Part shown: one piece after another, positions 1 to 8,344 of the stretch | How the letters are laid out: every line of letters begins with the position of its first letter | Numbering within the stretch: position 1 is the stretch's first letter | Assembly (NCBI GenBank): GCA_035516175.1 | Contig: DATJAO010000060.1 | Coordinates: 38,039 to 102,038, forward strand | Length of the DNA: 64,000 nucleotides | Origin: DASPSR01 sp035516175 | GTDB lineage: Bacteria > Nitrospirota > UBA9217 | Reading direction: 5' to 3' | Translations under genes and position numbers: made by a program | Notes under the pieces: generated by a model | What the model was told of the DNA's origin: nothing | The model's input: only the letters and a program-made list of their open reading frames with translations | Databases searched by the model: none

Positions 1-1
1 C

Positions 2-154
2 AATGACACACTCCTCCCGATCACAAAGCAGGACATAAAGGACCTCATTCCCAATTATGTGTATGTCAACTATGATGGTTTCTTACGGTGTATCAGCTGC
101 GGAAGGATCTACTGGGAAGGAACGCACGTGAGAAATATGAGATTGTCGGGCTGA
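2..154 (+). CDS. Mut7-C RNase domain protein, C-terminal fragment
   Basis: The left window edge cuts this gene; 50 codons remain, ending at TGA 152-154. The tail reads a YDGFLRC stretch, then C-x-x-C and G-R-I-Y-W-E-G-T-H. This combination of a second CxxC zinc knuckle followed by IYWxGxH is the typical end of Mut7-C domain proteins (a PIN-like RNase fold with a C-terminal zinc ribbon). The catalytic acidic residues would lie upstream, outside the window. The gene converges on the barrel protein at 227-802. Family assignment rests on the last 40 residues only. Confidence 0.6.
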   Translation, partial: NDTLLPITKQDIKDLIPNYVYVNYDGFLRCISCGRIYWEGTHVRNMRLSG

Positions 155-226
155 TTGTAGAATTAGGAAATCCGGCCCACCAGGGGCGAGGACGGGCTTT
201 CAGTGCATCCGGAAAATACCACAATC

Positions 227-802
227 TTAAAAATGAAAATTAAGCGCAAGGCCGAGAGTAAACGTATCTCCATTAACGTTTGTGGCAACATTAAAGCCAT
301 TGATGTCCAGATTGTAATTAATGAACCGGTACACCCCTCTCACATCGATTGCGACCTGCTCATTGAGGAAATACTCAAAGCCCATGCCGAAATTAAAACC
401 AGGGCCTGAAAATCTATATTGATCGCCGGTGACGTTGTAGGTCTCTTTGAACGTATAACCTCCCACCCCCATTAGCAGATATAGCTGATTCGGTTGGGGC
501 CTTGGAAACAAAAAAAGCCGTAAATCTATACTCCAACCGGTCAAATCGCCGCTACTGAATCCCGGATAATGATCTTCATGGTTCGATCCTATAAAATTAC
601 CTTCAAGTGCCATCGGACCAAAATTATAACCAAACCTTAGTTCCAGTCCAAGGGCCGGATCGACGGTGTCGAAGTAAGAATCCGCAGCGCTGGTAATGTT
701 AACATACGTAAGTCCAACGCCCACATACGGGCCCTCTTTAGCCATCGCAGGCGTGAAACAGAGGAGGATCGCCAATGCTGAAAACAATAATACCTTTTTC
801 AT
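227..802 (-). CDS. Outer-membrane beta-barrel protein
   Basis: This 191-residue protein has a cleavable signal peptide (MKKVLLF... ending A-M-A near residue 21) followed by alternating hydrophobic and polar strands rich in Gly and aromatic residues. It ends N-F-H-F, and a terminal Phe is the usual BAM insertion signal. Size and pattern fit the eight-stranded OmpX/OmpW-like barrels (OMP_b-brl). A GGAGGG site precedes the ATG at 802 and a sigma70-type promoter lies at 843-870. The next gene (1021-1548) encodes a similar protein with the same A-M-A-K-E-G start to the mature chain, so the two look like diverged paralogues. Substrate or role is unknown. Confidence 0.75.
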   Translation of the reverse strand: MKKVLLFSALAILLCFTPAMAKEGPYVGVGLTYVNITSAADSYFDTVDPALGLELRFGYNFGPMALEGNFIGSNHEDHYPGFSSGDLTGWSIDLRLFLFPRPQPNQLYLLMGVGGYTFKETYNVTGDQYRFSGPGFNFGMGFEYFLNEQVAIDVRGVYRFINYNLDINGFNVATNVNGDTFTLGLALNFHF

Positions 803-842
803 CGCTAACCCTCCAGATAATCTGGATTTGCTGTCGTCTTAA

Positions 843-870
843 AATATAGCACACATCCAATGAGAGTCAA
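843..870 (-). promoter_or_regulatory. Sigma70-type promoter for the barrel gene
   Basis: On the minus strand TTGACT (870-865), a 16-base spacer and TATATT (848-843) lie 40 to 70 bases upstream of the ATG at 802. Five of six bases match consensus in each box. Confidence 0.55.
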
Positions 871-973
871 GGCAAGTGTACCCGAGTGGGATACTGCCGT
901 CTCATGAGCGCCTCGTTATGACATAGGATGAAAGCATATCGGAATAAGGAAAGGTCGCGACGGTAATCGAACA

Positions 974-1001
974 CAAAAAGCCGACCGAATCCGGGCCGGC
1001 T
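974..1001 (-). terminator. Rho-independent terminator after second barrel gene
   Basis: On the minus strand the arms AGCCGGCC and GGTCGGCT form an 8-bp stem (one G-T pair) with a 7-base loop, followed by a run of five T. It lies just past the stop of the gene at 1021-1548 and separates the two barrel genes into independent transcripts. Confidence 0.7.
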
Positions 1002-1020
1002 ATATCGGATAGGTATGTTG

Positions 1021-1548
1021 CTATAGAAAGTGGTAGGTCACGCCAACATCAATTGTCCTCACCGTAGCATCTAAATTAACCGGTGTCCCCTCATCAAAGG
1101 TGATCGAAGTACTCGTAAATCCAGCACTGAAGGACAACTCGGGGAACACATACATGTCGACGCCGAATCCCAATTGACCACCGATGCCTTTTATAGCATT
1201 GCTGTTTTCAATTTTATAGCTCCCGACGCCGATCATGATATAGGGCTCAATGTGGCTGCCGCTGAGCGGGAAATGGAGTTTCGCGTCTATTGTTCCACCT
1301 TTGAAGTCCGTTGTTTCGTTCGTTCCTTTCAGGTCGATGCTAGATTTGAAAAGAGTCCCTTCTACCGAAAAATACCTCCCAAAGCCATAACCGCCGCGCA
1401 GACCCAGGCCATTACCTGAATCTAGATTAGTGTCGCCTGAAAAATAATCGAAGGGAATATATAAACCCAGATACAATCCTTCTTTTGCCATCGCTGGCGT
1501 GGCTATGAGTATTAATGACGACAGTACAAATAAAATAAACCTCTTCAT
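1021..1548 (-). CDS. Outer-membrane beta-barrel protein, paralogue of the neighbour
   Basis: I start this gene at the ATG at 1548, not at the upstream start at 1710, because a GGAGATG ribosome site precedes it and the protein then opens with a signal peptide (MKRFILFVLSS... A-M-A). The mature chain of about 153 residues begins KEGLYLGLYIP and continues with Gly/aromatic beta-strands such as GLRGGYGFGRYFSVEG; it ends VGVTYHFL. This resembles porin-family OMP_b-brl barrels. It is the second of two adjacent barrel genes with separate terminators. The ligand is not predictable from sequence. Confidence 0.72.
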   Translation of the reverse strand: MKRFILFVLSSLILIATPAMAKEGLYLGLYIPFDYFSGDTNLDSGNGLGLRGGYGFGRYFSVEGTLFKSSIDLKGTNETTDFKGGTIDAKLHFPLSGSHIEPYIMIGVGSYKIENSNAIKGIGGQLGFGVDMYVFPELSFSAGFTSTSITFDEGTPVNLDATVRTIDVGVTYHFL

Positions 1549-1693
1549 GAAAACATCTCCTTTCAATCTTACGTTCGTCTGCGCGTCAAATAATGACAAA
1601 GCACGGGTTACCGCCAGGATGCAGCGGCAATTCCCCTGTAAAAACGAAGACGGCAGCAGAATGACGCCGGTGCTTCTTGACGGAGCAACCAGG

Positions 1694-2617
1694 TCATTGC
1701 GGAGGAGCAAATGGTGATATCACAGGCGGAGTATGTACCGGCGGAGGAAGCGGTTTCACTAATGGCTCGGGCTGCGGCTCTGGTTGAGGCTCGGGTTCTG
1801 CCTGCTGAGGAGATACCTCATGCTGCGGTTCTGGCTTCGGTTTCGGCTTCGTCGGCCGAGGCTGTTTAACTTGGAGCGGCTGGTTCGTGATGCCAGCACG
1901 GGTAATGGCAAGGTCCCTGATCACGGTTCCTCTCGTCCCCTTTACGGCCAGTTCCTCGCCGTTCAGCAACAGCCTGACCGCACTCACATCGCTATAACTG
2001 AGAAGGAACATATCATCGGCGCTCCAGATAAGGCTCTCTCCTTTTTTGAGAACTGCCTTCTTCTGGGGGCTGGAATCGGTCCGGACCAGGAGCCAGGTAT
2101 CTTCAAGAGCTACGACCTCAAGATACAGTTTATCCGGTCTTCTTGCTTGAAATTGTTCAACGCCCTGCAGTGTGCCGGTCGGGGCCGAAACCGTGACATT
2201 CGAGCTTCCCGTATGCTTGTTGGTAGGCATGGACGTAAGCAGGAAGACAATGAGCAATATGAATATTGCCGCACCCCAGACGAATGGCTCAATAGGGGCC
2301 TCCCTAGCCTTCTTCACTTTCCCTTGTTCAGAAATGACAGTCGTTTTTTCCCCATCGGCTGGCGGAGCCGGAGGAGTCACTGTTTGAGGTTTAAGCGCCG
2401 CATACCGTTTTAGGACCTCGGCTTCCTCAAGGTGTAAAAACCGTCCGTAGTTCTTGAGAAAACCTTTTACGAAGACCTCGCCGGGAAGTTTGGAGAAATC
2501 TTCCTCCTCGAGGGCATGAAGATAATTGACACTAATCCTGGTCTGCATGGCCGCGTCCCGTATATCAATGCCCATCGCCTCACGCGCGTCGCGCAGATAT
2601 TTACCTAATGTACCCAT
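1694..2617 (-). CDS. RodZ-like helix-turn-helix membrane protein (DUF4115)
   Basis: Residues 1-75 are a Cro/RodZ-type helix-turn-helix (MGTLGKYLRDAREAMGI, then NYLHALEEEDFSKLPGEVFVKGFLKNY). A single membrane helix spans about 112-130, and residues about 165-245 form a DUF4115 beta domain (YLEVVALEDTWLLV). The tail from about 255 is Pro/Lys/Glu rich. In RodZ the cytoplasmic HTH binds MreB and the periplasmic domain supports rod shape; many RodZ-like relatives have no tested role. ATG 2617 is preferred over GTG 2626 because GAGGTGA sits five bases before it. The start lies five bases after the TPR lipoprotein stop, so the two are translationally coupled. Confidence 0.8.
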   Translation of the reverse strand: MGTLGKYLRDAREAMGIDIRDAAMQTRISVNYLHALEEEDFSKLPGEVFVKGFLKNYGRFLHLEEAEVLKRYAALKPQTVTPPAPPADGEKTTVISEQGKVKKAREAPIEPFVWGAAIFILLIVFLLTSMPTNKHTGSSNVTVSAPTGTLQGVEQFQARRPDKLYLEVVALEDTWLLVRTDSSPQKKAVLKKGESLIWSADDMFLLSYSDVSAVRLLLNGEELAVKGTRGTVIRDLAITRAGITNQPLQVKQPRPTKPKPKPEPQHEVSPQQAEPEPQPEPQPEPLVKPLPPPVHTPPVISPFAPPQ

Positions 2618-2622
2618 CCACG

Positions 2623-3363
2623 TCACCTCAGGGTCCTGATATAGTCATTCGCCTTCTGGGCGACTTCACTTCCGGGAGCAAGTTCTGCCACTTTTTTGAA
2701 TTCTACAAGCGCCGACTTCTTGTTGCCGTCCTTCAAGAGCGCAACGGCCAGGCTGTACCGCATATATGCATTCTGGGGCGCGGTCCCGACTCCTTCCTGG
2801 AATTCCTTGATAGCGTCTTTGACCTGTCCTGCCTCAAACAATGCAGTGCCAAGCTTGTAATTGGTCAATTCAAGGTTTGCGTACCGCTTAGCCTCACGGT
2901 ATGCCTCCACGGCTTTCCCATAATTTTTTTGCGTCATGTACATATCACCCATGTTGAGATAGGGTATATGTGGAGTGGTATAAAGCTTGTTTTCAAGAGC
3001 TTTATTAAAACATTTAAGTGCTTCTTGCCATTTTTCCTGTTTTACGTAAACGACCCCGAGCCCGTTGTATGCCTCGGAAAACTTGGAATCCAGACTGATC
3101 GCTTCTTTATAGTATTTTATCGCCTCTTCCGGCTTCCCCTGGATATCATTCAGGACTCCAAGGTAATAATAAGACATTTTGTAGGAACTGTCGGTCTGCA
3201 GGGAGCGATTGAATTCGACCGAAGCAAGCTCGTAATTTTTTTCCTGAAAATGAGCGACCCCCTTCTCAAAATACCCTTCGGCCATCTTTGTTTTGTCAAC
3301 CGGTTTACCAGTTGTGACGCAGCCTGCGAGCGCCAGAAGTAACACAATTACCAACGTTTTCAT
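2623..3363 (-). CDS. TPR-repeat lipoprotein (PilF/PilW-like)
   Basis: The N-terminus MKTLVIVLLLALAGC is a lipoprotein signal with a lipobox ending at Cys15. The rest is about six tetratricopeptide repeats, with typical runs such as YYYLGVLNDIQGKPEEAIKYY and AYNGLGVVYVKQEKWQEALKC. Size (246 residues) and layout resemble the type IV pilus pilotins PilF/PilW, which are TPR lipoproteins that help the secretin reach the outer membrane. No pilus genes are visible here, so a general scaffold role in the envelope is equally possible. It overlaps the RodZ-like gene region closely and shares an operon with it. Confidence 0.75.
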   Translation of the reverse strand: MKTLVIVLLLALAGCVTTGKPVDKTKMAEGYFEKGVAHFQEKNYELASVEFNRSLQTDSSYKMSYYYLGVLNDIQGKPEEAIKYYKEAISLDSKFSEAYNGLGVVYVKQEKWQEALKCFNKALENKLYTTPHIPYLNMGDMYMTQKNYGKAVEAYREAKRYANLELTNYKLGTALFEAGQVKDAIKEFQEGVGTAPQNAYMRYSLAVALLKDGNKKSALVEFKKVAELAPGSEVAQKANDYIRTLR

Positions 3364-3379
3364 ATGGAAGACACCCCTT

Positions 3380-4282
3380 TCAAAATGATGACAAAAGACG
3401 TGCGAGCGCTTCCTTATCTCTGCTCACAATGCCATTGGTGCTGCGGCTCTCTTTACTCAGCTGCGGTTTTGGCGCTCTTACCACGCCAGCCCTGATGGCC
3501 CGTTGAATGACGTCTTCCGGCTGCTTCGCTGAAACTTGCTGGGCCGTTTTCATCGGTGCACTAGCCGGTCTTTCAGGTTGTCTTGGCTTCACCGGCGGCG
3601 GCTGAGGAGGTTCCGGTGCAGGAGGCGCAGGGATTGTATGCGCGGGGGCAGCCGGAACAGCGACCTCCTGGGGCTGGTCAACCGGCGCAGGTTGTGCAAC
3701 AGAAGCCGTGGATACAGGAACAGCCGGGGCAGCAGCCTCCTGAGGCTTGGCAGCAGGTTCCGGTTTTGCATCAGAAGCCGTGGATACAGGAACAGCCAGG
3801 GCGACAGAATCGTGGGGCTGGACAGCAGGTGCTGCAGGCTGCTCCAATGACCCTGTGGCCGGCACCGCGCTTTGTTCCACCGGTTTACCCTCAATCTGCT
3901 TGTTGAGATTGAAGATAGCCTGGTCGTCTATCCAATGGTTCCTCTCGTCCGAGGACATTTTCGTGAGATCGATTTCATCGAGCATAGCCCCCATTCCCTC
4001 GGCAAAACCACGCGCTTCTTCATCAACGGTATTCATATCTTCTTCAGGAAAGGGATTGGATGAATGCGGATAGAAAAGCCTTCGGTTCGTACCAAGGAGG
4101 TGAAGACCGATGTATGCTGAGATCCTCCCGCCGCCCTCGCGGCAGAAAATGACGTAGCTTCGGGCCTCCTCAAGGTTCATTTCCGGGGTTGCCACTTGGT
4201 GTGTGTTCATGGAAAAGAGCACCTTCAGCATGCTTCTTTCCTTGACCTTGAGATCGGTTATGGTAGTATCGACGGTAAACAT
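3380..4282 (-). CDS. Conserved-looking protein with Ala/Pro linker, function unknown
   Basis: I do not recognise this 300-residue protein. Residues 1-128 look folded and mixed alpha/beta (ERSMLKVLFSMNTHQ, SYVIFCREGGGRISAYIGL, acidic FAEGMGAMLDEIDLT). Residues about 135-250 are a low-complexity Ala/Pro/Gln linker with two direct copies of about 24 residues built on AVPVSTAS (163-186 and 187-209). A basic C-terminal helix (about 255-300) contains VIQRAIRAGVVRAPKPQLSK. No signal peptide or membrane helix is seen, so it is probably cytoplasmic. No clear ribosome site precedes the ATG at 4282; Met18 is an alternative. It lies between the PfkB kinase and the TPR lipoprotein in one transcription direction. 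Confidence 0.6.
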   Translation of the reverse strand: MFTVDTTITDLKVKERSMLKVLFSMNTHQVATPEMNLEEARSYVIFCREGGGRISAYIGLHLLGTNRRLFYPHSSNPFPEEDMNTVDEEARGFAEGMGAMLDEIDLTKMSSDERNHWIDDQAIFNLNKQIEGKPVEQSAVPATGSLEQPAAPAVQPHDSVALAVPVSTASDAKPEPAAKPQEAAAPAVPVSTASVAQPAPVDQPQEVAVPAAPAHTIPAPPAPEPPQPPPVKPRQPERPASAPMKTAQQVSAKQPEDVIQRAIRAGVVRAPKPQLSKESRSTNGIVSRDKEALARLLSSF

Positions 4283-4338
4283 ATTACTTACATAAATTTA
4301 AATTGCAAAATCCTCGGCATAAAGGACCGTGGAGGATT

Positions 4339-5247
4339 TCAAATATCCTCAAAATGCGTGAGGCTCTTGAACTCCCGGTACCTGCTCACAATCTCTTGAT
4401 AATCCAGGCTGCGGAGCCGATCGAGGCTGAATGCCTCGACGTTGAGGGACGCCATGACGCTGCCGAAGATAACGGCCTTCCTCATGCTACCCTCGGTAAA
4501 GTTCATGGTGCTGGCCAGATATCCTATGAAACCGCCTGCGAACGTATCGCCAGCACCTGTGGGATCGAACACCGATTCGAGCGGGTAGGCCGGTGCGTTG
4601 AACACGCTGTGGCCATTGAACATAAGCGCGCCGTAGCTTCCCTGTTTGACCACGACCGTCTTCGGTCCCATGGCCTGTACGCTCTTCGCTGCTTTAACCA
4701 GACTCGCCTCTCCGGCAAGCTGCCTGATTTCTGCTTCGTTAATTGTGAGCAGGTCCACTTCTTTGAGCAAGCGCTTGAGCGCTTCGGGCTTGCTCGAAAT
4801 CCAGTAATTCATCGTATCGCAAGCAACGAGTTTCGGCCTCTCGACCTGCCTTAACACTTCGAGCTGGATCTCAGGGTCCACATTCGCGAGGAACACGACA
4901 TCGGAGTTTTTATAATCGCCGACGATGTTCGGCTTGAAGGTCGCAAGGACGTTCAGATGAGTGGCCAGCGTGTGTGCCTCATTCAGGTCATACCCGTACT
5001 CGCCTTTCCATCGGAAGGTTTCTCCCTTCTGAACCTCTATGCCTCGAGTGTCGATGTTTTTGCTCTTGAGAAATTGTATGTGCTCCTTAGGGAAGTCCTC
5101 GCCTATAACGGCTACGAGCCGGACATCGGCAAAATAACTGGCAGAGGTGGAAAAATAGGTTGCTGAACCGCCGAGGGCATTCTCAACATTTCCGAAGGGG
5201 GTCTTGACCGAATCAAGCGCGACCGTACCTACAACGAGCAAACTCAC
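4339..5247 (-). CDS. PfkB-family carbohydrate/nucleoside kinase
   Basis: The protein (302 residues) has the ribokinase fold: an N-terminal GG region (ALGGSATYFSTSASYFA), a lid, and the C-terminal PfkB signature DPTGAGDTFAGGF with the catalytic Asp in GAGD. The family transfers phosphate from ATP to a sugar or nucleoside hydroxyl. The next gene downstream in the genome order is a methylthioadenosine phosphorylase homologue, which makes a purine-salvage nucleoside or methylthioribose-type substrate plausible, but this is inference from neighbourhood. The start is GTG 5247 with a GGGAGG site nine bases upstream. Confidence 0.8.
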   Translation of the reverse strand: MSLLVVGTVALDSVKTPFGNVENALGGSATYFSTSASYFADVRLVAVIGEDFPKEHIQFLKSKNIDTRGIEVQKGETFRWKGEYGYDLNEAHTLATHLNVLATFKPNIVGDYKNSDVVFLANVDPEIQLEVLRQVERPKLVACDTMNYWISSKPEALKRLLKEVDLLTINEAEIRQLAGEASLVKAAKSVQAMGPKTVVVKQGSYGALMFNGHSVFNAPAYPLESVFDPTGAGDTFAGGFIGYLASTMNFTEGSMRKAVIFGSVMASLNVEAFSLDRLRSLDYQEIVSRYREFKSLTHFEDI

Positions 5248-5360
5248 TAAATAAAACCTCCCTGAAATTTAAAATCCAAAAAGCAGAATGAAAAATGGAT
5301 GAACGCGTAATTTTGATTTTTTATTGATCTTACTATCGTTTTTTTACTCACGCAGCTGCC

Positions 5361-6257
5361 TCATGCCTTTAGGCCCTTCATGTACTTCCCGATAATGGGA
5401 GTCAGATCCTTTTTCGTCTTGAACGGGATCAGGTTCTCGGGTGTCATGATCGTGCTCCTGAGCGACTCACTGCATCCGCACGCTCTCGTCTCCGGCAGGA
5501 TCCGGACAGCTTCACGGATCATATCTTTCGATGTTTCGATGTTCTTCTTCATGACCGCCAGCACTGCCTCGACGGACACGGCCTCTTCGCTGTGGTGCCA
5601 GCAGTCATAGTCCGTTGCCAGAGAAATGGTACTGTAGCATATCTCGGCCTCGCGAGCGAGTTTGGCCTCCGTGGCATTCGTCATGCCGATGACGTCGACG
5701 TCCCACTTCCGGTAGGTTAGCGACTCGGCGCGGGTCGAAAACTGTGGCCCCTCCATGCACAGGTACGTACCGCCCCGGTGCACCGTGGCCCCTACGGCAA
5801 TTCCTGACTTCACAAGAATCTCGAAGAGATAGGTACACACCGGATCGGCCATGCCCACGTGCGCTACGATACCATTACCGAAGAAGGTGCTCCGCCTTTG
5901 CCTGGTGTGATCATAAAACTGGTCAGGAATCACGATATCACCGGGCTTGATCTCTTCCTTCATGCTGCCGACTGCGCTCACCGAGATGATCCGCTCCACG
6001 CCCAGCTTCTTCATGCCGTAGATGTTCGCCTGGTAGTTGATGTCCGTTGGTATAATGCGATGGCCGCGGCCGTGCCGGGGCAGGAACGCCACGCGCTTGC
6101 CGTGCAGCGTGCCGATGATGTAGTCGTCCGAGGGTTTGCCGAAGGGCGTCGTGACCTTCATGCTCATCACCTGGGTCAGCCCTTCCATTTCGTATAAGCC
6201 GCTGCCGCCGATAACACCGATGTTTATTTTTTCCGCTTTTGTACTCCGCTTTGCCAT
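5361..6257 (-). CDS. mtnP: S-methyl-5'-thioadenosine phosphorylase
   Basis: This PNP/MTAP-type phosphorylase (298 residues) cleaves methylthioadenosine with phosphate to adenine and methylthioribose-1-phosphate, recycling the by-product of polyamine synthesis. Recognisable blocks are GVIGGSGLYE, the phosphate-binding FLPRHGRGH, VSAVGSMKEEIKPGD, and MTNATEAKLAREAEICYS followed by ATDYDCWH; the latter pair favours MTAP over ordinary purine nucleoside phosphorylase. Start ATG 6257 is chosen because the protein then begins shortly before the first beta strand and a short AAGGAA site precedes it. It lies between hfq and a PfkB kinase on the same strand. Confidence 0.87.
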   Translation of the reverse strand: MAKRSTKAEKINIGVIGGSGLYEMEGLTQVMSMKVTTPFGKPSDDYIIGTLHGKRVAFLPRHGRGHRIIPTDINYQANIYGMKKLGVERIISVSAVGSMKEEIKPGDIVIPDQFYDHTRQRRSTFFGNGIVAHVGMADPVCTYLFEILVKSGIAVGATVHRGGTYLCMEGPQFSTRAESLTYRKWDVDVIGMTNATEAKLAREAEICYSTISLATDYDCWHHSEEAVSVEAVLAVMKKNIETSKDMIREAVRILPETRACGCSESLRSTIMTPENLIPFKTKKDLTPIIGKYMKGLKA

Positions 6258-6399
6258 TCTTGATAATTCCTTGAAACCACAGGGGACGCAGTTTTCGCAG
6301 ACCAACGGAGATTACAAGGTGCTGAAACTGATGGTTCCTCGCCCTTTTCTTGTCGTTTCTTGGACCTCTGGATGCCGCGCTCCGAAATCCGTAATCGCC

Positions 6400-6666
6400 T
6401 CACCCTTGCGCCGCCTGCTCCTGTTCTGTTTTCTTGATTTCCACGGTCTCCAGGAGATCCACGGGTTTTTCGGGGATGATGGTCGAGATGGCGTGCTTAT
6501 AAACGAGTTGCTGATTCTCCTGCTTCATAAGAATAACGAAGTTGTCGAAGCCCTTGATTATTCCTGTAAGCCGTGCTCCGTTCACGAGGTACATCGTCAC
6601 CGGGATCTTTTCCTTGCGCATCTGGTTCAAAAAAACGTCCTGAAGATTAACCTGCGACTTACCCAT
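6400..6666 (-). CDS. hfq: RNA chaperone Hfq
   Basis: An 88-residue Sm-like protein. The Sm1 region reads FLNQMRKEKIPVTMYLVNGARLTGIIKGFDNFVILM and Sm2 reads QLVYKHAISTI, with the YKHA motif typical of bacterial Hfq. It forms a hexamer that binds small RNAs and A-rich messages. A second ATG at 6678 lies four codons upstream, but the GGAGGGG ribosome site overlaps it and is spaced correctly for 6666. It is followed by miaA in the reverse of the usual miaA-hfq pair: here miaA (6736-7683) is transcribed first. Confidence 0.95.
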   Translation of the reverse strand: MGKSQVNLQDVFLNQMRKEKIPVTMYLVNGARLTGIIKGFDNFVILMKQENQQLVYKHAISTIIPEKPVDLLETVEIKKTEQEQAAQG

Positions 6667-6735
6667 CCACCCCTCCATGAAGCATGAAGCGAGATACGCT
6701 CTTCACGGCTGCTTCAACCTGAATATTTTTTTATC

Positions 6736-7683
6736 TTATACCAACTTGTTTGAAATTTCAATGTTTTTCTTTATCCGCGCTACGATCTCTCCCGTATTGA
6801 CAAGCCCACTAATGTCAATCCACTGAGCCTCTGGCTCCCTTCTGAACCAGGTGAACTGACGTTTGGCAAACCGTTTTGTGTCACGCTTGAGAAGGGTAAC
6901 GGCCTCATCCTGCGAAGTCTTGCCGAGAAGATAGTCCATAAACTGCTTGTAACCCAGCCCCTGCATCGAGGGAAGCTCTGGCCTGCATCCCCGCTCCAAC
7001 AGGGTTTTCACCTCGGCCTCAAGCCCGTCGATGACCATCTGGTCTACTCGTTTCTCTATCCGGGGATAGAGTTCCGTTCGCGACCTGACAAGAAAGAGCA
7101 GTCGGAAGCGGTATGGCCTGTCCCGGAACGAATGTTCCCGCTGGAATTCCGAAAGTTTCCTATCCTTGAGGTGATAGACCTCAAGTGCCCTAACCGTACG
7201 CCGGAGATCGTTCGGATGGATTTTAATCGCTGCCTCGGGATCGACTTTCACCAGGTCGGAATAGAGCATCCCCGGTTCACTTTCGGCCTCTCGCTGAAGC
7301 AGGCGTTCGCGCAAGTCGAGGTCTGCAGGAGGACCATGGAACAGCCCGCGCGTGAGCGCGCGGATATAAAGCCCCGTCCCGCCGACAACGATGGGAGTCC
7401 CGCCGGAGGAGATGATGCCATCGATCGCCGCCCGCGCATCTCTAAGATAGTCGCCCACACTGTACGGTTGGTGAGGCTCCACAATGTCGATCATATGATG
7501 GTACACGATTCTGCGCTGCTCCCTAGAGGGCTTGGCCGTGCCGATGTCCATACCGCGGTAGATCTGCATGGAGTCGGCGCTTACGATCTCTGCACAGAGT
7601 TCCTGCGCCAGAAGGATGGACGTATCGGTTTTGCCCACGGCAGTGGGCCCGGCGATGATAAGTATGGGTTTGTCTTTAGACAT
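6736..7683 (-). CDS. miaA: tRNA dimethylallyltransferase MiaA
   Basis: The 315-residue protein begins with a P-loop (IIAGPTAVGKTDTS) and the DSMQIYRGMDIGTAKP block that characterise MiaA. It adds the dimethylallyl group to A37 of tRNAs reading U-initial codons. The later GYKQFMDYL and KRFAKRQFTWFRRE motifs match the tRNA-binding C-terminal part. Length is normal. It is co-directional with hfq, 69 bases downstream, matching the well-known miaA-hfq pairing. Confidence 0.95.
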   Translation of the reverse strand: MSKDKPILIIAGPTAVGKTDTSILLAQELCAEIVSADSMQIYRGMDIGTAKPSREQRRIVYHHMIDIVEPHQPYSVGDYLRDARAAIDGIISSGGTPIVVGGTGLYIRALTRGLFHGPPADLDLRERLLQREAESEPGMLYSDLVKVDPEAAIKIHPNDLRRTVRALEVYHLKDRKLSEFQREHSFRDRPYRFRLLFLVRSRTELYPRIEKRVDQMVIDGLEAEVKTLLERGCRPELPSMQGLGYKQFMDYLLGKTSQDEAVTLLKRDTKRFAKRQFTWFRREPEAQWIDISGLVNTGEIVARIKKNIEISNKLV

Positions 7684-8158
7684 AGTCTAGCAGATCATTC
7701 TCTCGACCGAAAGTTCGTTTTTCCCCCAACTTTTTATTATTGCATCAAGCTGATATGCCGTATCGTGTCCGACAGAAAGGCATGAATCCGGCAAGCCCCG
7801 ACCAGGCCTTGCCCGCAGGAAAGAATAACCGGATCTAGTTACAAAAATCGTTCTCCATGGGGCTGGTACCGATGGGATGAATCGGGATAGTTATTGCTCA
7901 TGGGACTTCGTCTTTGACATATTCTCCCTGAGGTCGGCATCACCGACCAACGGAGCCGCTCCCTTCAACAGTTGCCAGAAAAGGTCTTCTCAGATGATAC
8001 GCATGGCACAACCGGAGTCGCCGACACCTATAACTGCGGTTTTGACATTCTCCCCGGCCGAAAGAGAGGGGATTTTACGGCACAAATTAATAAATATAGT
8101 GGGAACGGTTCATAGCAGATGTCATTCACTCGCTTCTTTAGCTTTTCTCGATGCCCAC
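7684..8158. other. Intergenic debris between miaA and the terC remnant
   Basis: No intact gene is present in these 475 bases. On the minus strand there are short gene-like stretches interrupted by stops and frame changes, for example AVIGVGDSGCAMRII and then, past a TGA, LFWQLLKGAAPLVGDADLR (about 7920-8055), and PDSCLSVGHDTAYQLDAII nearer miaA. They look like remains of coding sequence, but I cannot assign a family. No terminator or convincing promoter was found. Confidence 0.4.
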
Positions 8159-8332
8159 TTAATGAAGCTTTACCGGGTGCGCCGCCCTTTTCCGAACTCT
8201 CATGTTGAGCATCTCTACCGTAACCGAAAAAGCCATGGCAAAATAGATATACCCCCTCGGAATGTGGAAATCGAATCCTTCCGCGATCATAGTTACGCCG
8301 TGAGAACATCAAACGACAACGGCGATGACGAT
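8159..8332 (-). pseudogene. Remnant of a TerC-family membrane protein gene
   Basis: One reading frame on the minus strand gives IVIAVVV, a TGA stop, then CSHGVTMIAEGFDFHIPRG, YIYFAMAFSVTVEMLNMR and VRKRAAHPVKLH before TAA. The block I-A-E-G-F-x-F-H-I-P-(K/R)-G-Y-I-Y-F-A-M-A-F-S-x-x-V-E-M-L-N is the signature end of TerC-family integral membrane proteins. IVIAVVV matches the helix that normally lies about 40 residues earlier, in the same frame, so an internal in-frame deletion plus loss of everything upstream explains the fragment. TerC proteins are about 250-300 residues and several export manganese. The remnant begins 12 bases after the mutL stop. Confidence 0.72.
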
Positions 8333-8344
8333 CTACCGTGACCC

